Below are positions 45,348 to 54,913 of a stretch of DNA of 64,000 nt, in pieces. The position numbers and the translations under genes are program-made. The stretch is from Neoscytalidium dimidiatum (lineage: Eukaryota; Ascomycota; Dothideomycetes; Botryosphaeriales; Botryosphaeriaceae). Position 1 is the stretch's first letter. Each line of letters opens with the position of its first letter. The notes under the pieces were generated by a model. That model was not told where the DNA came from, searched no databases, and saw only the letters and a program-made list of their open reading frames with translations. Where the stretch lies: NCBI GenBank assembly GCA_037367355.1, contig CM074703.1:992001-1056000 (forward strand), read 5' to 3'.

Positions 45348-47060
45348 GTGTGCGGTGGTCCCACGCCGGTCAGATTAACTAGCGCACGGCTTCGTGGTGT
45401 CAGAGCCAAGGCTGCTCTGCCGACTAAAGCCTGGGTGGGTGGGAATCTGCACGCTGTCGTGCAGGGCTCGGTTTTTGCTCTGTCGGCCCTCTTCACGGTT
45501 CCCGCTTTCGCTGACTTCTTGCAGGCCATGTCGGCGCCCATCGCAAGCCTGCCCAACTGCATCAACGAGCGCATACTGGCGGAATGGGTAGATGTGGACA
45601 CTAGACAGCCCTGTGTTCTTGGCTCCTGCTCGCGCTTTAACAAGCAGGCTACAGACTTTATTGTGCGCGCCGATATCGCCAACGTGTCTATTCACCTATC
45701 TCTTGCCGTTACCTTATGGCTTGGCGGTCGCTCTAGGAAGACTCGACTTATTATGGTTGTCCCATCGTATTGTCTTATTACAGACGTGCATTCTGCTTTG
45801 ACCTACAGTACCCTTCCAGCTGCCTCGCCGTTGGTTTCTCCTGCCGTTCGAGACGCAGTCTCCAATTCGGGCCGCGTTATCCACGTTTGCTTTCGTCTGG
45901 CTGCCGCACCAATCGTTGCTGCGCCCGAGATCCCCTCTAAAACCATCAAACCCACTACTATACCTGCTTACGACCTACTTCTCGGCCTCCAGTCGTTATC
46001 CCGTACTCGAACCTTTACAATATCCATGCGATGGAACGACTACGCCTTCCAAGGCCTCCGAGCGTTTAGTAACCGGTTACGCATCGCTACCAACAATTTC
46101 CCCCGCGATTTTTATTTACATGGAATATATCCGGGTGGGGAGGACGGCGTTGAGGTCGATTGGAACCGTCTTCGCTACAGACACAATCCACCTCCCTACG
46201 ATGCTGAGGCGGCAGTCAAGGTCCAGGTTGCCCAGTCTCCTCCGGACGATTGCAACAAAGACGACGCACTTGCAATCAACGCCGCCGATGTAACGATTAC
46301 CGAGACCCCCATTGCTAGCCCTGAACCGGAAGTGTTGCATGGTATCTTCTCCCAGTCAGCTGCAGCCGAAGGTGGCCACACGGCTGATTCTGGTAAACCG
46401 CTTTACAATGCGCACTACGATGATGAGATGTTTAATGCAATACCCAGCGACTGCGGAGCATTATCTTCTAACGACTACGATGACCCTTTGCCTCATATTG
46501 AACCTTGCTCCGACGAGGAACGCGGTGCAATTGTTCACGCTTGCCAGACCAACGTTCCGTTCGTACCTGCGACCACTATTCGCCTCCGATCCGACCTTGC
46601 GGAATGGCTCCAGGGCGCTGCTAGGACTGGTTGTGACATATTCAAGCACCAGGGCATACAGTCGAAACTCTCTGCCCTTGGCTACTATGCGCGCACATGC
46701 AACACTGCCGCCTTTGACGCAGTGCGCCCGTGGTGCTCGGCTATCGTCTTCTTGGACCCAGCTAACGAGCTATCTAAGAACGATGCTGCACGGAATGTTT
46801 TATCCGACATGGTCCAACTCATCCGCTGGTCGAACGGGTTGCGCCGTGGGGCCGAGATGTTCGCACCGCTCTGCGACGAGTTTGTGCGGTTGGGAACCGC
46901 TGGGCGCGCTGTGGCACGAATGATTGTGCCTGGTTCCAAGACTGAGTATGAGCGTCAGAGGCACGTCTGCGTTGCGCACGTTCTCGTCGCGTTTGGTACC
47001 CTGCAAGCCCGTGGTGAAATGCCGCCTCATCGTCTCCCGAGACCAGCCACATGCTCATGA
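45348..47060 (+). CDS. Hypothetical 570-residue protein with PPPY motif
   Basis: Long intact frame. An alternative start at 45525-45533 (Met before SAPIASLPNCINERILAEW) is plausible because a ttgcag acceptor precedes it, so the first 60 residues may be leader. The N-terminal domain (CINERILAEW, GSCSRFNKQATDFIV, NVSIHLSLAVTLWLGG) and a second block (FTISMRWNDYAFQGLRAFS) precede RYRHNPPPYDAEA, where PPPY could be a WW-domain ligand. The rest is acidic linker and a helical C-terminal region (LRSDLAEWLQGAARTGCDIF to RRGAEMFAPLCDEFVRLG). I recall similar layouts in uncharacterised fungal repeats but cannot name a family. It may belong to a mobile element. Confidence 0.6.
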   Translation: MCGGPTPVRLTSARLRGVRAKAALPTKAWVGGNLHAVVQGSVFALSALFTVPAFADFLQAMSAPIASLPNCINERILAEWVDVDTRQPCVLGSCSRFNKQATDFIVRADIANVSIHLSLAVTLWLGGRSRKTRLIMVVPSYCLITDVHSALTYSTLPAASPLVSPAVRDAVSNSGRVIHVCFRLAAAPIVAAPEIPSKTIKPTTIPAYDLLLGLQSLSRTRTFTISMRWNDYAFQGLRAFSNRLRIATNNFPRDFYLHGIYPGGEDGVEVDWNRLRYRHNPPPYDAEAAVKVQVAQSPPDDCNKDDALAINAADVTITETPIASPEPEVLHGIFSQSAAAEGGHTADSGKPLYNAHYDDEMFNAIPSDCGALSSNDYDDPLPHIEPCSDEERGAIVHACQTNVPFVPATTIRLRSDLAEWLQGAARTGCDIFKHQGIQSKLSALGYYARTCNTAAFDAVRPWCSAIVFLDPANELSKNDAARNVLSDMVQLIRWSNGLRRGAEMFAPLCDEFVRLGTAGRAVARMIVPGSKTEYERQRHVCVAHVLVAFGTLQARGEMPPHRLPRPATCS

Positions 47061-48489
47061 TGTTCGTACAGTCCAATACACGAACTTTGCAGCCTACCTA
47101 TTGTTCCGGGAGTGTCGAATCCAAACATGTCCACTTAGAGTTGCGAAGTGACTACTCGCTCTCATAAATAGGGCCAACAAGATCTGCTACTTATGACCTA
47201 TGCTTTGTTATAAACAGCCCTCTTTCTTATTCTCTTACTCCTATCAGTTGCACTCCAGGCCGTCTTCGGGCGGTCGGAGGAACATCAATATTTTGCCGCC
47301 GACCAGATTCTTGTTGGAAACCGGCGCAGGCAGCGGCGCAGCCGACGCACCGGCTCGACTGGCGGCTAGATGGAGACCGGCACGGCAACAAGTAAATAAT
47401 TGGGCGATACCTAGGTAGATAGCAATTAAGCACCTTACCTACTACCTATTGTACACGCATTTTTCACGGGTGCTACCTGCGCACCTCTAAGCCCGCACGG
47501 GCAATGCCCCCGTAGGAGACGCAACCATAAGCTCGCGGGCGTGACCAGCCGCCCCTACGGGACCTGTGCCCTTGCGGTCAAGATCTAGGGTGGACCACGC
47601 TAGCTGTGTGGGAACTTGTCCCGTGCGGCACAAGCCCGTGGGGGAGCCTGTCCCGTGCGACACAAGCCCGTAAGGGATTCCTCCCCGCGCGCCCCAAGCC
47701 CGCAGGGAAGCCTATCCCGTGCGTCAGAGGCCCACAGGGGAACTGGTCCCATAGCCGCTCAGCCCCTGCACGCTGGGATCCCGCACGGGAAGCGCGGAAC
47801 TTAGGTTTGCCGATACCACAGGGGACCATTTCCCGCAGGTCTCGGGCAATCAGCTGATTTGATGGTCCCATGCGGGACATTCTTCTGTGTGGGCAATGAG
47901 ATCAGGGAGCTTACCGTGCGTTACCTTTTCTTCAGCCTAAACTAATTATGATAGCGCGATCGTATGGCTAGACATACTGTAAGAAAGTGAAACGGACAAT
48001 ACTTGATAATTCCGCGCCCAAGGCGCATCTACCAGGCGCTAAGAAGATCGATCATCAGGGCGGGGCCAGCTCTCTCCTAAAGATCATCTCACGAGGGTTA
48101 TCCGACATCCTCGCTTAACTATAATTATCCACAGCCGCCGACCGATTTCGCTAGAGGACGGAGATGTCACGACGCGGTACATTGCTCCAGGTGCGATGGC
48201 CGCGCTTACCGAGGCAGATAGCCTCACTTCTGCCGTTTCTAGGTTCATACTTTCGGGATTCTGCTCATAGAACTCTTGCGACTGCAAAGATTCCTTGAAA
48301 CCCTCTACTAGCCCATCCTATTTTGTTAAGCTTTATCCGCAATTGCTCTACGAGGGAAACATAGCAGTAATTGGAGGAGCAAAACGGTGGGAAAGAAGGC
48401 ATCAAAGTATAGATGGTAGCCCGAACGGGGCGAATGTCATATATTTTGGTCTAGTTACATAGTGCTGCTTCCTTGATCATCCGCTTCTG
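47061..48489. other. Intergenic region with a 32-bp minisatellite
   Basis: 1.43 kb with no supported gene; GC-rich repeated DNA occupies about 47480-47880. Confidence 0.55.
47606..47765 (+). repeat. Degenerate 32-bp minisatellite, five aligned units
   Basis: Units start at 47606, 47638, 47670, 47702 and 47734, each exactly 32 bp. They share the core GG(G/A)A-x(3,5)-TCCCGTGCG and end in (A/G)AGCCC or similar. Diverged copies extend on both sides to about 47480 and 47880. The unit contains CCCGTGCGG, a partly self-complementary stretch. Confidence 0.85.
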
Positions 48490-48951
48490 TTAACGTCGCA
48501 AAGGTTGTTCCCAAAGTGCCCTCCACACTAAAAGAACAATTCCAGAGGAAAATGCAACGTAGGCATCAGGCATTATGGATGGGACCGGAGCGTCATTCGA
48601 CAGCGTCGGTGTGACAACGATGACGGGCGGCGGTGTCGGCGTCGTCCTGGATGGCGTGGAGTTGGTGGTGTTCACATATGCTGCGCCGGGGGCGTGACTT
48701 GTTGGACTTGTCGATGCATGCATGGAGTTGGATTGCGTGGTGCTCTGGTGTTCGGCGCAGAATGCTGGCCCGGTGCTCAAACCGTTCGTCGCGGATCCTG
48801 TACCGTACTGGATCTGGGCCGACGGCGACAAACTCGAGTTGAGGTAAAAAGACCTATGGGAGGAGTCGTTCCATGACCTGAGTTCATTGATTCTGCCGAC
48901 GCCCTTTGCTGGTGTGGCTGACGCAAACGTAATCAGAGTCGCGAGGAGCAT
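48490..48951 (-). CDS. Small secreted or cell-surface Ser/Thr/Pro-rich protein
   Basis: 153 residues, single exon. A signal peptide (MLLATLITFASATPA) is followed by a Ser/Thr/Pro-rich, potentially O-glycosylated region containing one Cys and several Asn-x-Ser/Thr sites. It ends in a C-terminal hydrophobic segment (AYVAFSSGIVLLVWRAL). The layout suggests a GPI-anchored or type I membrane protein, although a small-residue omega site before the hydrophobic tail is not obvious. GTATAAGA on the minus strand lies about 35 bp upstream of the ATG. Divergent from the gene at 49262. Confidence 0.6.
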   Translation of the reverse strand: MLLATLITFASATPAKGVGRINELRSWNDSSHRSFYLNSSLSPSAQIQYGTGSATNGLSTGPAFCAEHQSTTQSNSMHASTSPTSHAPGAAYVNTTNSTPSRTTPTPPPVIVVTPTLSNDAPVPSIMPDAYVAFSSGIVLLVWRALWEQPLRR

Positions 48952-49261
48952 TTTGACAGCAAGCGAGAACGTGGCCGTGTCTGCTTCTTATACACTAAGT
49001 ACCGCTCGTTTGGGGACTGTCGGTTTTCTGCCAACCAGCTACGGCCGAACAATTGCCGGTTTCCAACAACCGTCATTCGATAATCCCACTCCCTGCAGAC
49101 AGGCAAATTGAGTCAACTACTGACATTGAGAATGCCAAATGCTGAAGCCAAAAAGAATATTTAAGTCGTTCCATCCCATCTCATGCAGACAGCCAGAACA
49201 CTCCATCAACAGCACCACCACCACCACCACCACCACCACCCTCTCCTTCTTTGGGTCCATC
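48952..49261. promoter_or_regulatory. Divergent promoter with two TATA boxes
   Basis: TATA-like boxes at 48985-48992 (minus) and 49157-49165 (ATATTTAAG, plus). A (CAC)n tract at about 49212-49241 lies in the predicted 5' leader of the plus-strand gene. Confidence 0.5.
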
Positions 49262-51136
49262 ATGTCGGCCGGTCCACCGTCGAATCCTGTTCCTGTCTCT
49301 GGGGAACAGCATAATGATGTGGCTCGAGCAGGTTCGTCTCAGCCAAATAGGCGTGGGCTGAGGCCGAGAGACGCGAATGGTAGGTTTGTAAAAAGGTCGG
49401 ATCAACAGACCCAATCAGCTACTCCTGAACAAACTCAATTGGCTACTCCCGAACAGACTCCTCAGCCAGAGGCAAGCCAATATAGCCGCCAAACACAAGC
49501 CGATCCGCAGTATTCTCCACCTTTACATGAGAATCTCCAACAGGCTTACGATGAATCAAATCAGTCGGAGTATGAGAGCCCTCTAGAGGACCAATCACCG
49601 GAATCTTTTTACCTGGCTCAATCACAACACCCACCCAGTCAGCATGTCCAACAACCCCAACAGCAGGTACCGCTACCTCAGCCTATTGACCCGCATGACC
49701 CGCCGTATCAGCCTGCCTCACAGTATACTTCGCCGGCTCAACCTCCTCCGCAGCAAGTGCAGCCAAATTCTTCTGTGACTCAACCTCCATCGCGGCAAAC
49801 CCCGGCCGCCCAGCCTCCTCCGCGGCAGACGCCGCTGTCTCAACCTTCCCCCCAACAAGCACAGCCAAATCCTTCTGTGAGTCAACCTCCATCGCGGCCA
49901 ACCCCGGCCGCCCAGCCTCCTCCGCGGCAGACGCCGCTGTCTCAACCTTCCCCCCAACAAGCACAGCCAAATCCTTCTGTGAGTCAACCTCCATCGCGGC
50001 CAACCCCGGCCGCCCAGCCTCCTCCGCAGCAGGCGCCGCTATCTCAACCTTCTACGCAGCAAGTGCAGCCATCTCGTCCTCCTCCGCATCAAGCACAGCC
50101 AAATCCTTCTGCAACTCAGCCTCCATCGCGGCCAACCCCAGCTATCCAGCCTCCTCCGCAAAGTCCACCAGGTCAAACTCAATTTCACCAGGAACAGGAT
50201 ATAGACCATTACAATGTACCGGTATATCAGCCCACTGAAGTGTTTGACCAAAACATCCTCAATACTGGAATCACCAAATGGGGCCGAGTTGTCCACGTTC
50301 GCTCAGCAGGAAGAGACCAAGTCCGCGTATTTGTGCAATGTGGAACAAGAGATTTCCCGGTAATAATCGCTTTACCAACATCTTTGTACCCTGGAGGATT
50401 CAAAGAGAGGGCGCTACAAGCTCTTGGTCAATGGGGGACTGTCCCCGAGGACATCACCTCTGAGAGGATCACTCAAGTCCGCTCTGTAATAAGACTGCCC
50501 AAATGGAACGCAGACACGGAGAGGGAAACCCCTCTGTACTTCGTAATCTGGATCGACGGTCAACCCGTCGATCGTGTCACGACCAAAGCGCACATGATTC
50601 GCGTATGCCGTAAGAGCTGGGTGGACAATCAGATAGCGAAGCACCTCCCCCAACAAAAGAGTATGGTCGAATGGGCAGCTTTTATGAGACGTTTAAGGCG
50701 TCATCCGGCGACCAAGCAGCCTTTGACTGACGCTGATTGGAATCAAACACCTTGGCTCTACTACGAGTTACCAGAAGAGTCGGTTACCGAAGGAACTGTG
50801 CCGTACGGTTTTGGACGCAAAAGTTCCCGCAGTCCCACGCCAAATGTAAAGACGGAGCATATTGGGTCCTTCGAGCTACCCCCGGGATTCTTTGCCAGGA
50901 CCAGTCCGGCACCGGATATGGGTTGGAATTCTGCCGCCGGTCCTGCACAGGGCGGGTTTACGCAAACCAGAGGAACCTCTGTGCCACCCGCAACCAACAG
51001 TCCATCGGGGATCCCTGCAGTAAATGGTCCTCCGGTGCAGCAAACCTCAACAGTAGATGTGCAGGCCGTGGCTAATATGCTTCGCTCGGCCAGTGAGGCC
51101 GAAAAAGAGGAGTATCGTAGAGCGTTAGGTCTTTAG
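49262..51136 (+). CDS. Large Pro/Gln-repeat protein with C-terminal domain of unknown function
   Basis: 624 residues from the Met at 49262, chosen over 49139 because a TATA box lies between them. The opening shows RRGLRPRDANGRFVKRSDQQ, a basic segment. Residues about 60-315 are Pro/Gln-rich, including a 34-residue tandem repeat. A globular region then follows (KWGRVVHVRSAGRDQVRVFV, RDFPVIIALPTSLYPGGF, RKSWVDNQIAKHLPQQKSMV, WAAFMRRLRRHPATKQPLTD) and the end is helical (VQAVANMLRSASEAEKEEYR). It lies next to a chromodomain gene in convergent orientation. Gag-like retroelement origin is possible but no zinc knuckle is seen. Confidence 0.65.
   Translation: MSAGPPSNPVPVSGEQHNDVARAGSSQPNRRGLRPRDANGRFVKRSDQQTQSATPEQTQLATPEQTPQPEASQYSRQTQADPQYSPPLHENLQQAYDESNQSEYESPLEDQSPESFYLAQSQHPPSQHVQQPQQQVPLPQPIDPHDPPYQPASQYTSPAQPPPQQVQPNSSVTQPPSRQTPAAQPPPRQTPLSQPSPQQAQPNPSVSQPPSRPTPAAQPPPRQTPLSQPSPQQAQPNPSVSQPPSRPTPAAQPPPQQAPLSQPSTQQVQPSRPPPHQAQPNPSATQPPSRPTPAIQPPPQSPPGQTQFHQEQDIDHYNVPVYQPTEVFDQNILNTGITKWGRVVHVRSAGRDQVRVFVQCGTRDFPVIIALPTSLYPGGFKERALQALGQWGTVPEDITSERITQVRSVIRLPKWNADTERETPLYFVIWIDGQPVDRVTTKAHMIRVCRKSWVDNQIAKHLPQQKSMVEWAAFMRRLRRHPATKQPLTDADWNQTPWLYYELPEESVTEGTVPYGFGRKSSRSPTPNVKTEHIGSFELPPGFFARTSPAPDMGWNSAAGPAQGGFTQTRGTSVPPATNSPSGIPAVNGPPVQQTSTVDVQAVANMLRSASEAEKEEYRRALGL
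49793..50098 (+). repeat. 102-bp tandem repeat within the Pro/Gln gene
   Basis: Three in-frame copies starting at 49793, 49895 and 49997. The first two are nearly identical; the third degenerates after about 60 bp. The unit encodes 34 residues around RPTPAAQPPPRQTPLSQPSP. Near identity indicates recent unequal exchange or slippage. Confidence 0.9.
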
Positions 51137-51604
51137 GCATAGAGACTCTATCTCGTTATTTTTTTTTTCTCGTCTAACATCGATGAAGCACTCGTGATCC
51201 AGTCCAAAATTGAGGGAGCGGAGTGCTTTCTCGCATCCACTATGTGAAGTTGTTTTGTTTTCGTATGAGTTGCGCGGAGCTGTGAAGCTTTTGATGGAAT
51301 TCGCACTTGATCGGTTGGAATTGATGAATGAATGAATTGATTGCTGTTGTGGTTGCTGAGGCTCTCTTGGTATTAACTCCCAAGACGTCTCAAAACGAAT
51401 GACTAAGCTAGTATACTATCTAATGATCTATGACGGAGGTGATTGAGCTTACTGACATCAGCTTTCGGGAATCATCCAGCACGCAAAAGAGCGTAGATCG
51501 GGAAATCTTCACGTTTTAGCAAACCAAGGCTCGATAAACCCGAGCTGGCGACTGCATATCTCTGGAAATGTAGTGTAGAGAAGCTCACAACCGATTGTGA
51601 GCGT
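51137..51604. other. Convergent intergenic region
   Basis: 468 bp, including a short T tract and several ATGAATGAATGAATTGATTG direct repeats near 51326. No gene seen. Confidence 0.5.
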
Positions 51605-52201
51605 TTAAGAAGAATGCGCAGATCCGCTCACTGATAGGAACTTAGCCACAACGTCGGGATGGATATCTCTGCTGAGCACCCAGCTGTTGTGCTCTGGACC
51701 ATACCCTGCCCATTTGATGAGATACTTCACGACCTTCCTTCTCCCCCCCCAGCGACGGCGGGCTTGGCGCTTAATCACGCGTTCGACTGTATGCTCGCGC
51801 TTCTTCGAAGCCGATGGCTGCGTTCCAGGGCCTTTCGGGAAGTCGGATGGGTCCACTGTCTCTTTGTGATTCAGTTGCATGAGGATTGCCGATGTTTCGT
51901 GTGTTCCGTCTTGGTGAGCATTGGTGTGTAGCAGCCGTGGAGTACTGTTCCGAGTGTGAAGAATATGCCTTCCCGGGATCGGACTGAGCTTCAATGCACG
52001 ACCGTGGTCTGGCGTAGATTGTGCTTTCTTGGTGAGCAAGGGTGATTCGGACTGGGTGGGAGCGGCAGAGGCTTTGGCAATCCGCTTTGCCTGGAGAAGT
52101 TCGCCAAGAGAAGGTAGAGGTGAGCTATTGAGGTCTGAATCGTAATGCTGGGTGATAGGAGCTGGGGCATTGTCGGGCGTGCGAGGATAGATGAATGACA
52201 T
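51605..52201 (-). CDS. Stand-alone chromodomain protein (198 residues)
   Basis: The C-terminal 65 residues form a chromodomain: VERVIKRQARRRWGGRRKVV, then KYLIKWAGYGPEHNSWVLS and a closing helix DIHPDVVAKFLS. The aromatic-cage positions carry Val/Tyr/Trp as in the YLVKWKGY-x-W signature. The first 130 residues are low-complexity. Chromodomains read histone methyl-lysine or target retroelement integrases; no integrase or methyltransferase is attached here, so this is either a chromatin adaptor or a domesticated retroelement tail. A gtgagc donor after KFLS means a further exon is possible. TTATAAAA on the minus strand lies about 90 bp upstream. Confidence 0.82.
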   Translation of the reverse strand: MSFIYPRTPDNAPAPITQHYDSDLNSSPLPSLGELLQAKRIAKASAAPTQSESPLLTKKAQSTPDHGRALKLSPIPGRHILHTRNSTPRLLHTNAHQDGTHETSAILMQLNHKETVDPSDFPKGPGTQPSASKKREHTVERVIKRQARRRWGGRRKVVKYLIKWAGYGPEHNSWVLSRDIHPDVVAKFLSVSGSAHSS

Positions 52202-53287
52202 GATGAGCTGCTACAAGCAGGACGAGGTACAATGTGGTAGCTTAGAAGTTTCTGGTGAGTGTCTGCTGGAGCCTACACCGTGTCACATCCTGTTTTTATA
52301 ACCTGGACTGTCATGTTCACGTGATGTCGTGCAGGTAAAGAAATGCCGTTCGCTTTCTTGTGATTTGGTACCAGGGATTGCCAGTTGCCCTCGGGTATTT
52401 GGGCTACTGCACATGGCATTCTTGTATCCGGCCATCATAGTAGCGTATTGTGCGACTATTCTTATGAGTTTTACTCCGTAGGTTGATCGAAGGCAGCGTT
52501 TAGAAAATAATTCTACGAGTGATTGATACAGAGGCTTATTTCTTACTATGAAAAAAATTAAAAACCAAGATATCCAAGGAGGCATACGCACAGGATGGAA
52601 GATATACGACGCTCTTGCCTTTCGAGGGCTCGCGAACAGCTTCGACCAGTATCATGAAGCTACCCGGAGGTCGCCCCGGCCAACGGCGGGAGGCGGGACG
52701 GCGAGCCCCGCATAGGAGCGACGGAAGTCCTCCCCCCTGGAGAGAGCACCTGTTAAGAGCCTACCCAGTCGGTTAAAAGTGTACCTGGCCACTTTTGAGT
52801 TCAGATAGTGACATGGTGCAGGTGTTAGGTGCAGGGGGAAGGGTTCCGGTATTGGGTGAAGGTGCAGCTGTCGCGTTTTTCCGACTTGGCAGCTACCCTG
52901 ACATAATCCACCGTAGATGATCGGTTTCTCCGTTCCGAGACTCCCGGGTTGGAGAGGAAACCCAACCGAAACCTCCCCACCTTCACGTCACCACATCAAC
53001 ACCAAATCCCATTGTACTCTTCAATGAACGCAAATCCCAGTACATGGACAAGAGAGTTACCAAAGGATGCAGATACTCGGTTCCAGCGATCTCAACAATA
53101 GCCTTCAGCTACGGGCCATACAACCTCAGCACCTAATTTTGTCCCAAGATCAGGCAGCTCAAGTACTCTGGCCTCTGGATGCTTCACATTTTTGCGCTAA
53201 TTCGATGGGTGCTTGAGGACACCTTTTATCTTTAGAAGTCTTATCTCTTTTTAAAGCGAGCAGGACGGATCGCACTGGCGTAAATTT
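52202..53287. other. Intergenic region
   Basis: 1.09 kb, including the TATA-like box of the chromodomain gene (52293-52302). No supported gene. Confidence 0.5.
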
Positions 53288-53551
53288 TTGAAAGACGCCT
53301 CGGATAGGGCCTGTTTTAGCGATTTCTGGAACGGTCGCGAATACCGTAAAACAGTACGGATTGGCCTCTTCATCACACTCACGCAGAGTCTCGTTAGAAA
53401 TCAATGGGACGAGCTCGGATGGCACTGTTGGGGAGCCGCAGTGATCAAAGATGCTGGCCCGACTGGAAAGTATACTCTTATCTACGATCGCGACCATTTC
53501 ATGGCTGAGATCAAAGGAAGACGAAGGAAGGAAGTGTTAAGCGGACATTAG
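53288..53551 (+). pseudogene. Gene fragment resembling an uncharacterised fungal domain
   Basis: An 87-codon frame reads RIGLFITLTQSLVRNQWDEL, then GWHCWGAAVIKDAGPTGKYT and LIYDRDHFMAEIKGRRRKEV. The pattern H-x-W/V-x-A-x6-GxTGK followed by a strand ending IYD recalls a domain found in uncharacterised fungal proteins, where it usually sits in a longer chain. No upstream exon was found, so it looks like a remnant. Low certainty. Confidence 0.35.
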
Positions 53552-53824
53552 GAGCGATCCGTGAGACTTACTAAAAGGCAAAGCTAAATTACTGGTATCT
53601 GGTACAATATTGATGACTCGAGAGGGTGGAAAAGGTAATGTGCATCTGATATATGTGATTGGATTTCTAAGATGACTGATAGGGCGATAGAGAATTACTC
53701 ATCGGCAATTCGAGGCCTAGGAATTCAAGCGTCCTGAAAAGAAGTGAAGTAGCATCACACGCTGGCTGAAAGCAACTTTATCTGCAGAAGAAGCCCGCCG
53801 AAAACCTTAATACCATCATTTTCA

Positions 53825-54522
53825 TCAGCTGCTGGGAATCGAGTATAATGACGATGCCTCCCCAGACCTCCTATCGCTGCCTTCAGAGTTGTCATCTGAG
53901 ATATCCGGGCTCGACGAAGCTTTGCTTAGACGCGCCAATCTCCGGCGAAGAACCTTGATCTGGCGGTCTTTAGGGGCGGTTCGGTCAAGTCGAAAACGCT
54001 CCTGTACACGAACCAGGTGAGCTGCATGAGTGAGGAAACCGAGAAGCTGGACCATACCATATTCTCGAGGGCTTGGACTCTGCTGTTCAACCACTCTATC
54101 CTGGTGCCCCGCAGCCGGGTTTCGTTGACGTAGTGCTGAAGTGTTCTATAGCACTGTTGGTACGCCTCAGCCCAGCCGGCAGCAGCCTTCGCTTGCCGGG
54201 CTACCTCATGTTTAAGAGCGCTCAGCTCTCTGTCATGCCTGGCTGTGTCCGCCATCCCGTTCTCAAAAAGCTGCCTCTCGTTTTCTGAGAGATACGGCGC
54301 TGCTTCGTGGGCTGACGTTCTGTTACTTTTGTCCGAACACCGGGGGTTCTCTCTGTGCTTCATTGGCCGGTGACCTTCTCCTGTAGTCCTCGTTGAGCTC
54401 AGTGGAGTCCACGAAGCAGCGTTTCTCGCCCGTGGATGGCCGCTTTCGGTTGTAGAGCGGCTGCGTCGGAGGGGACGGACGCAAGGATGTAAAGGCATGT
54501 TTGGGCACTTCGGATACGACAT
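53825..54522 (-). CDS. Hypothetical 213-residue coiled-coil protein
   Basis: Two exons, 54522-54058 and 54001-53825, joined in phase 0 by removing a 56-bp intron (gtatgg...gtgtacag). Residues 1-75 are basic, Ser/Thr/Pro-rich. Residues about 80-190 form a long helical coiled coil (SENERQLFENGMADTARHDR, ELSALKHEVARQAKAAAGWA, RIEWLNSRVQALENMERFRL, RQIKVLRRRLARLSK). The end is Ser/Asp-rich. The splice extends the coiled coil seamlessly, supporting it. No clear TATA box. Similar in style to the genes at 23742 and 37990. Confidence 0.65.
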
Positions 54523-54549
54523 GCTGCTGGAGCTGGATGGGGATTCAGA

Positions 54550-54831
54550 GTGGAAGGTGCGAAGGATGGTGTGGGAATTCCCGTCAACGCTGCTCCGGCA
54601 AAGATGGTATTTTTGGAGGACCAGAACCCGTCAGTCAGCTTAGCGCGCGGCTACCAGCCTCACGGGGACTACCGGCAGAGTCATCACACCACACGCGCCG
54701 AGAACAACTTTCGCTACGAGTTAGCGTTGATCAGGTCCCGGGGTTGCAGGATTCTTGCATTCCCAGCTGAGCGTCCGCCAGAATCCCGCCCGGCGACTTT
54801 GTACACTATGGACCTCGCTACCTTGCATTAG
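54550..54831 (+). CDS. Uncertain 93-codon open frame
   Basis: The frame contains VFLEDQNPSVSLARGYQPHG and FRYELALIRSRGCRILAFPA, which look protein-like. Its start lies only 27 bp from the start of the divergent coiled-coil gene, leaving little room for a promoter. It could be a 5' exon of the pseudokinase gene that follows, or spurious. Confidence 0.25.
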   Translation: MEGAKDGVGIPVNAAPAKMVFLEDQNPSVSLARGYQPHGDYRQSHHTTRAENNFRYELALIRSRGCRILAFPAERPPESRPATLYTMDLATLH

Positions 54832-54913
54832 AATTACGGCACCATCTCACGTTCGCTTTTGTGAAGAGAGATTTCTCGGAGAGAAGCACACGACAAGAAT
54901 TTCTGATGATACG

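Noticed and set aside
47606..47765. CRISPR-like regularly spaced repeats
   Set aside because: The 32-bp units are directly adjacent with no spacers, in a eukaryotic genome; it is a minisatellite.
48887..49111. 74-codon plus-strand frame
   Set aside because: Overlaps the signal-peptide exon and promoter of the minus-strand secreted protein; judged a shadow.
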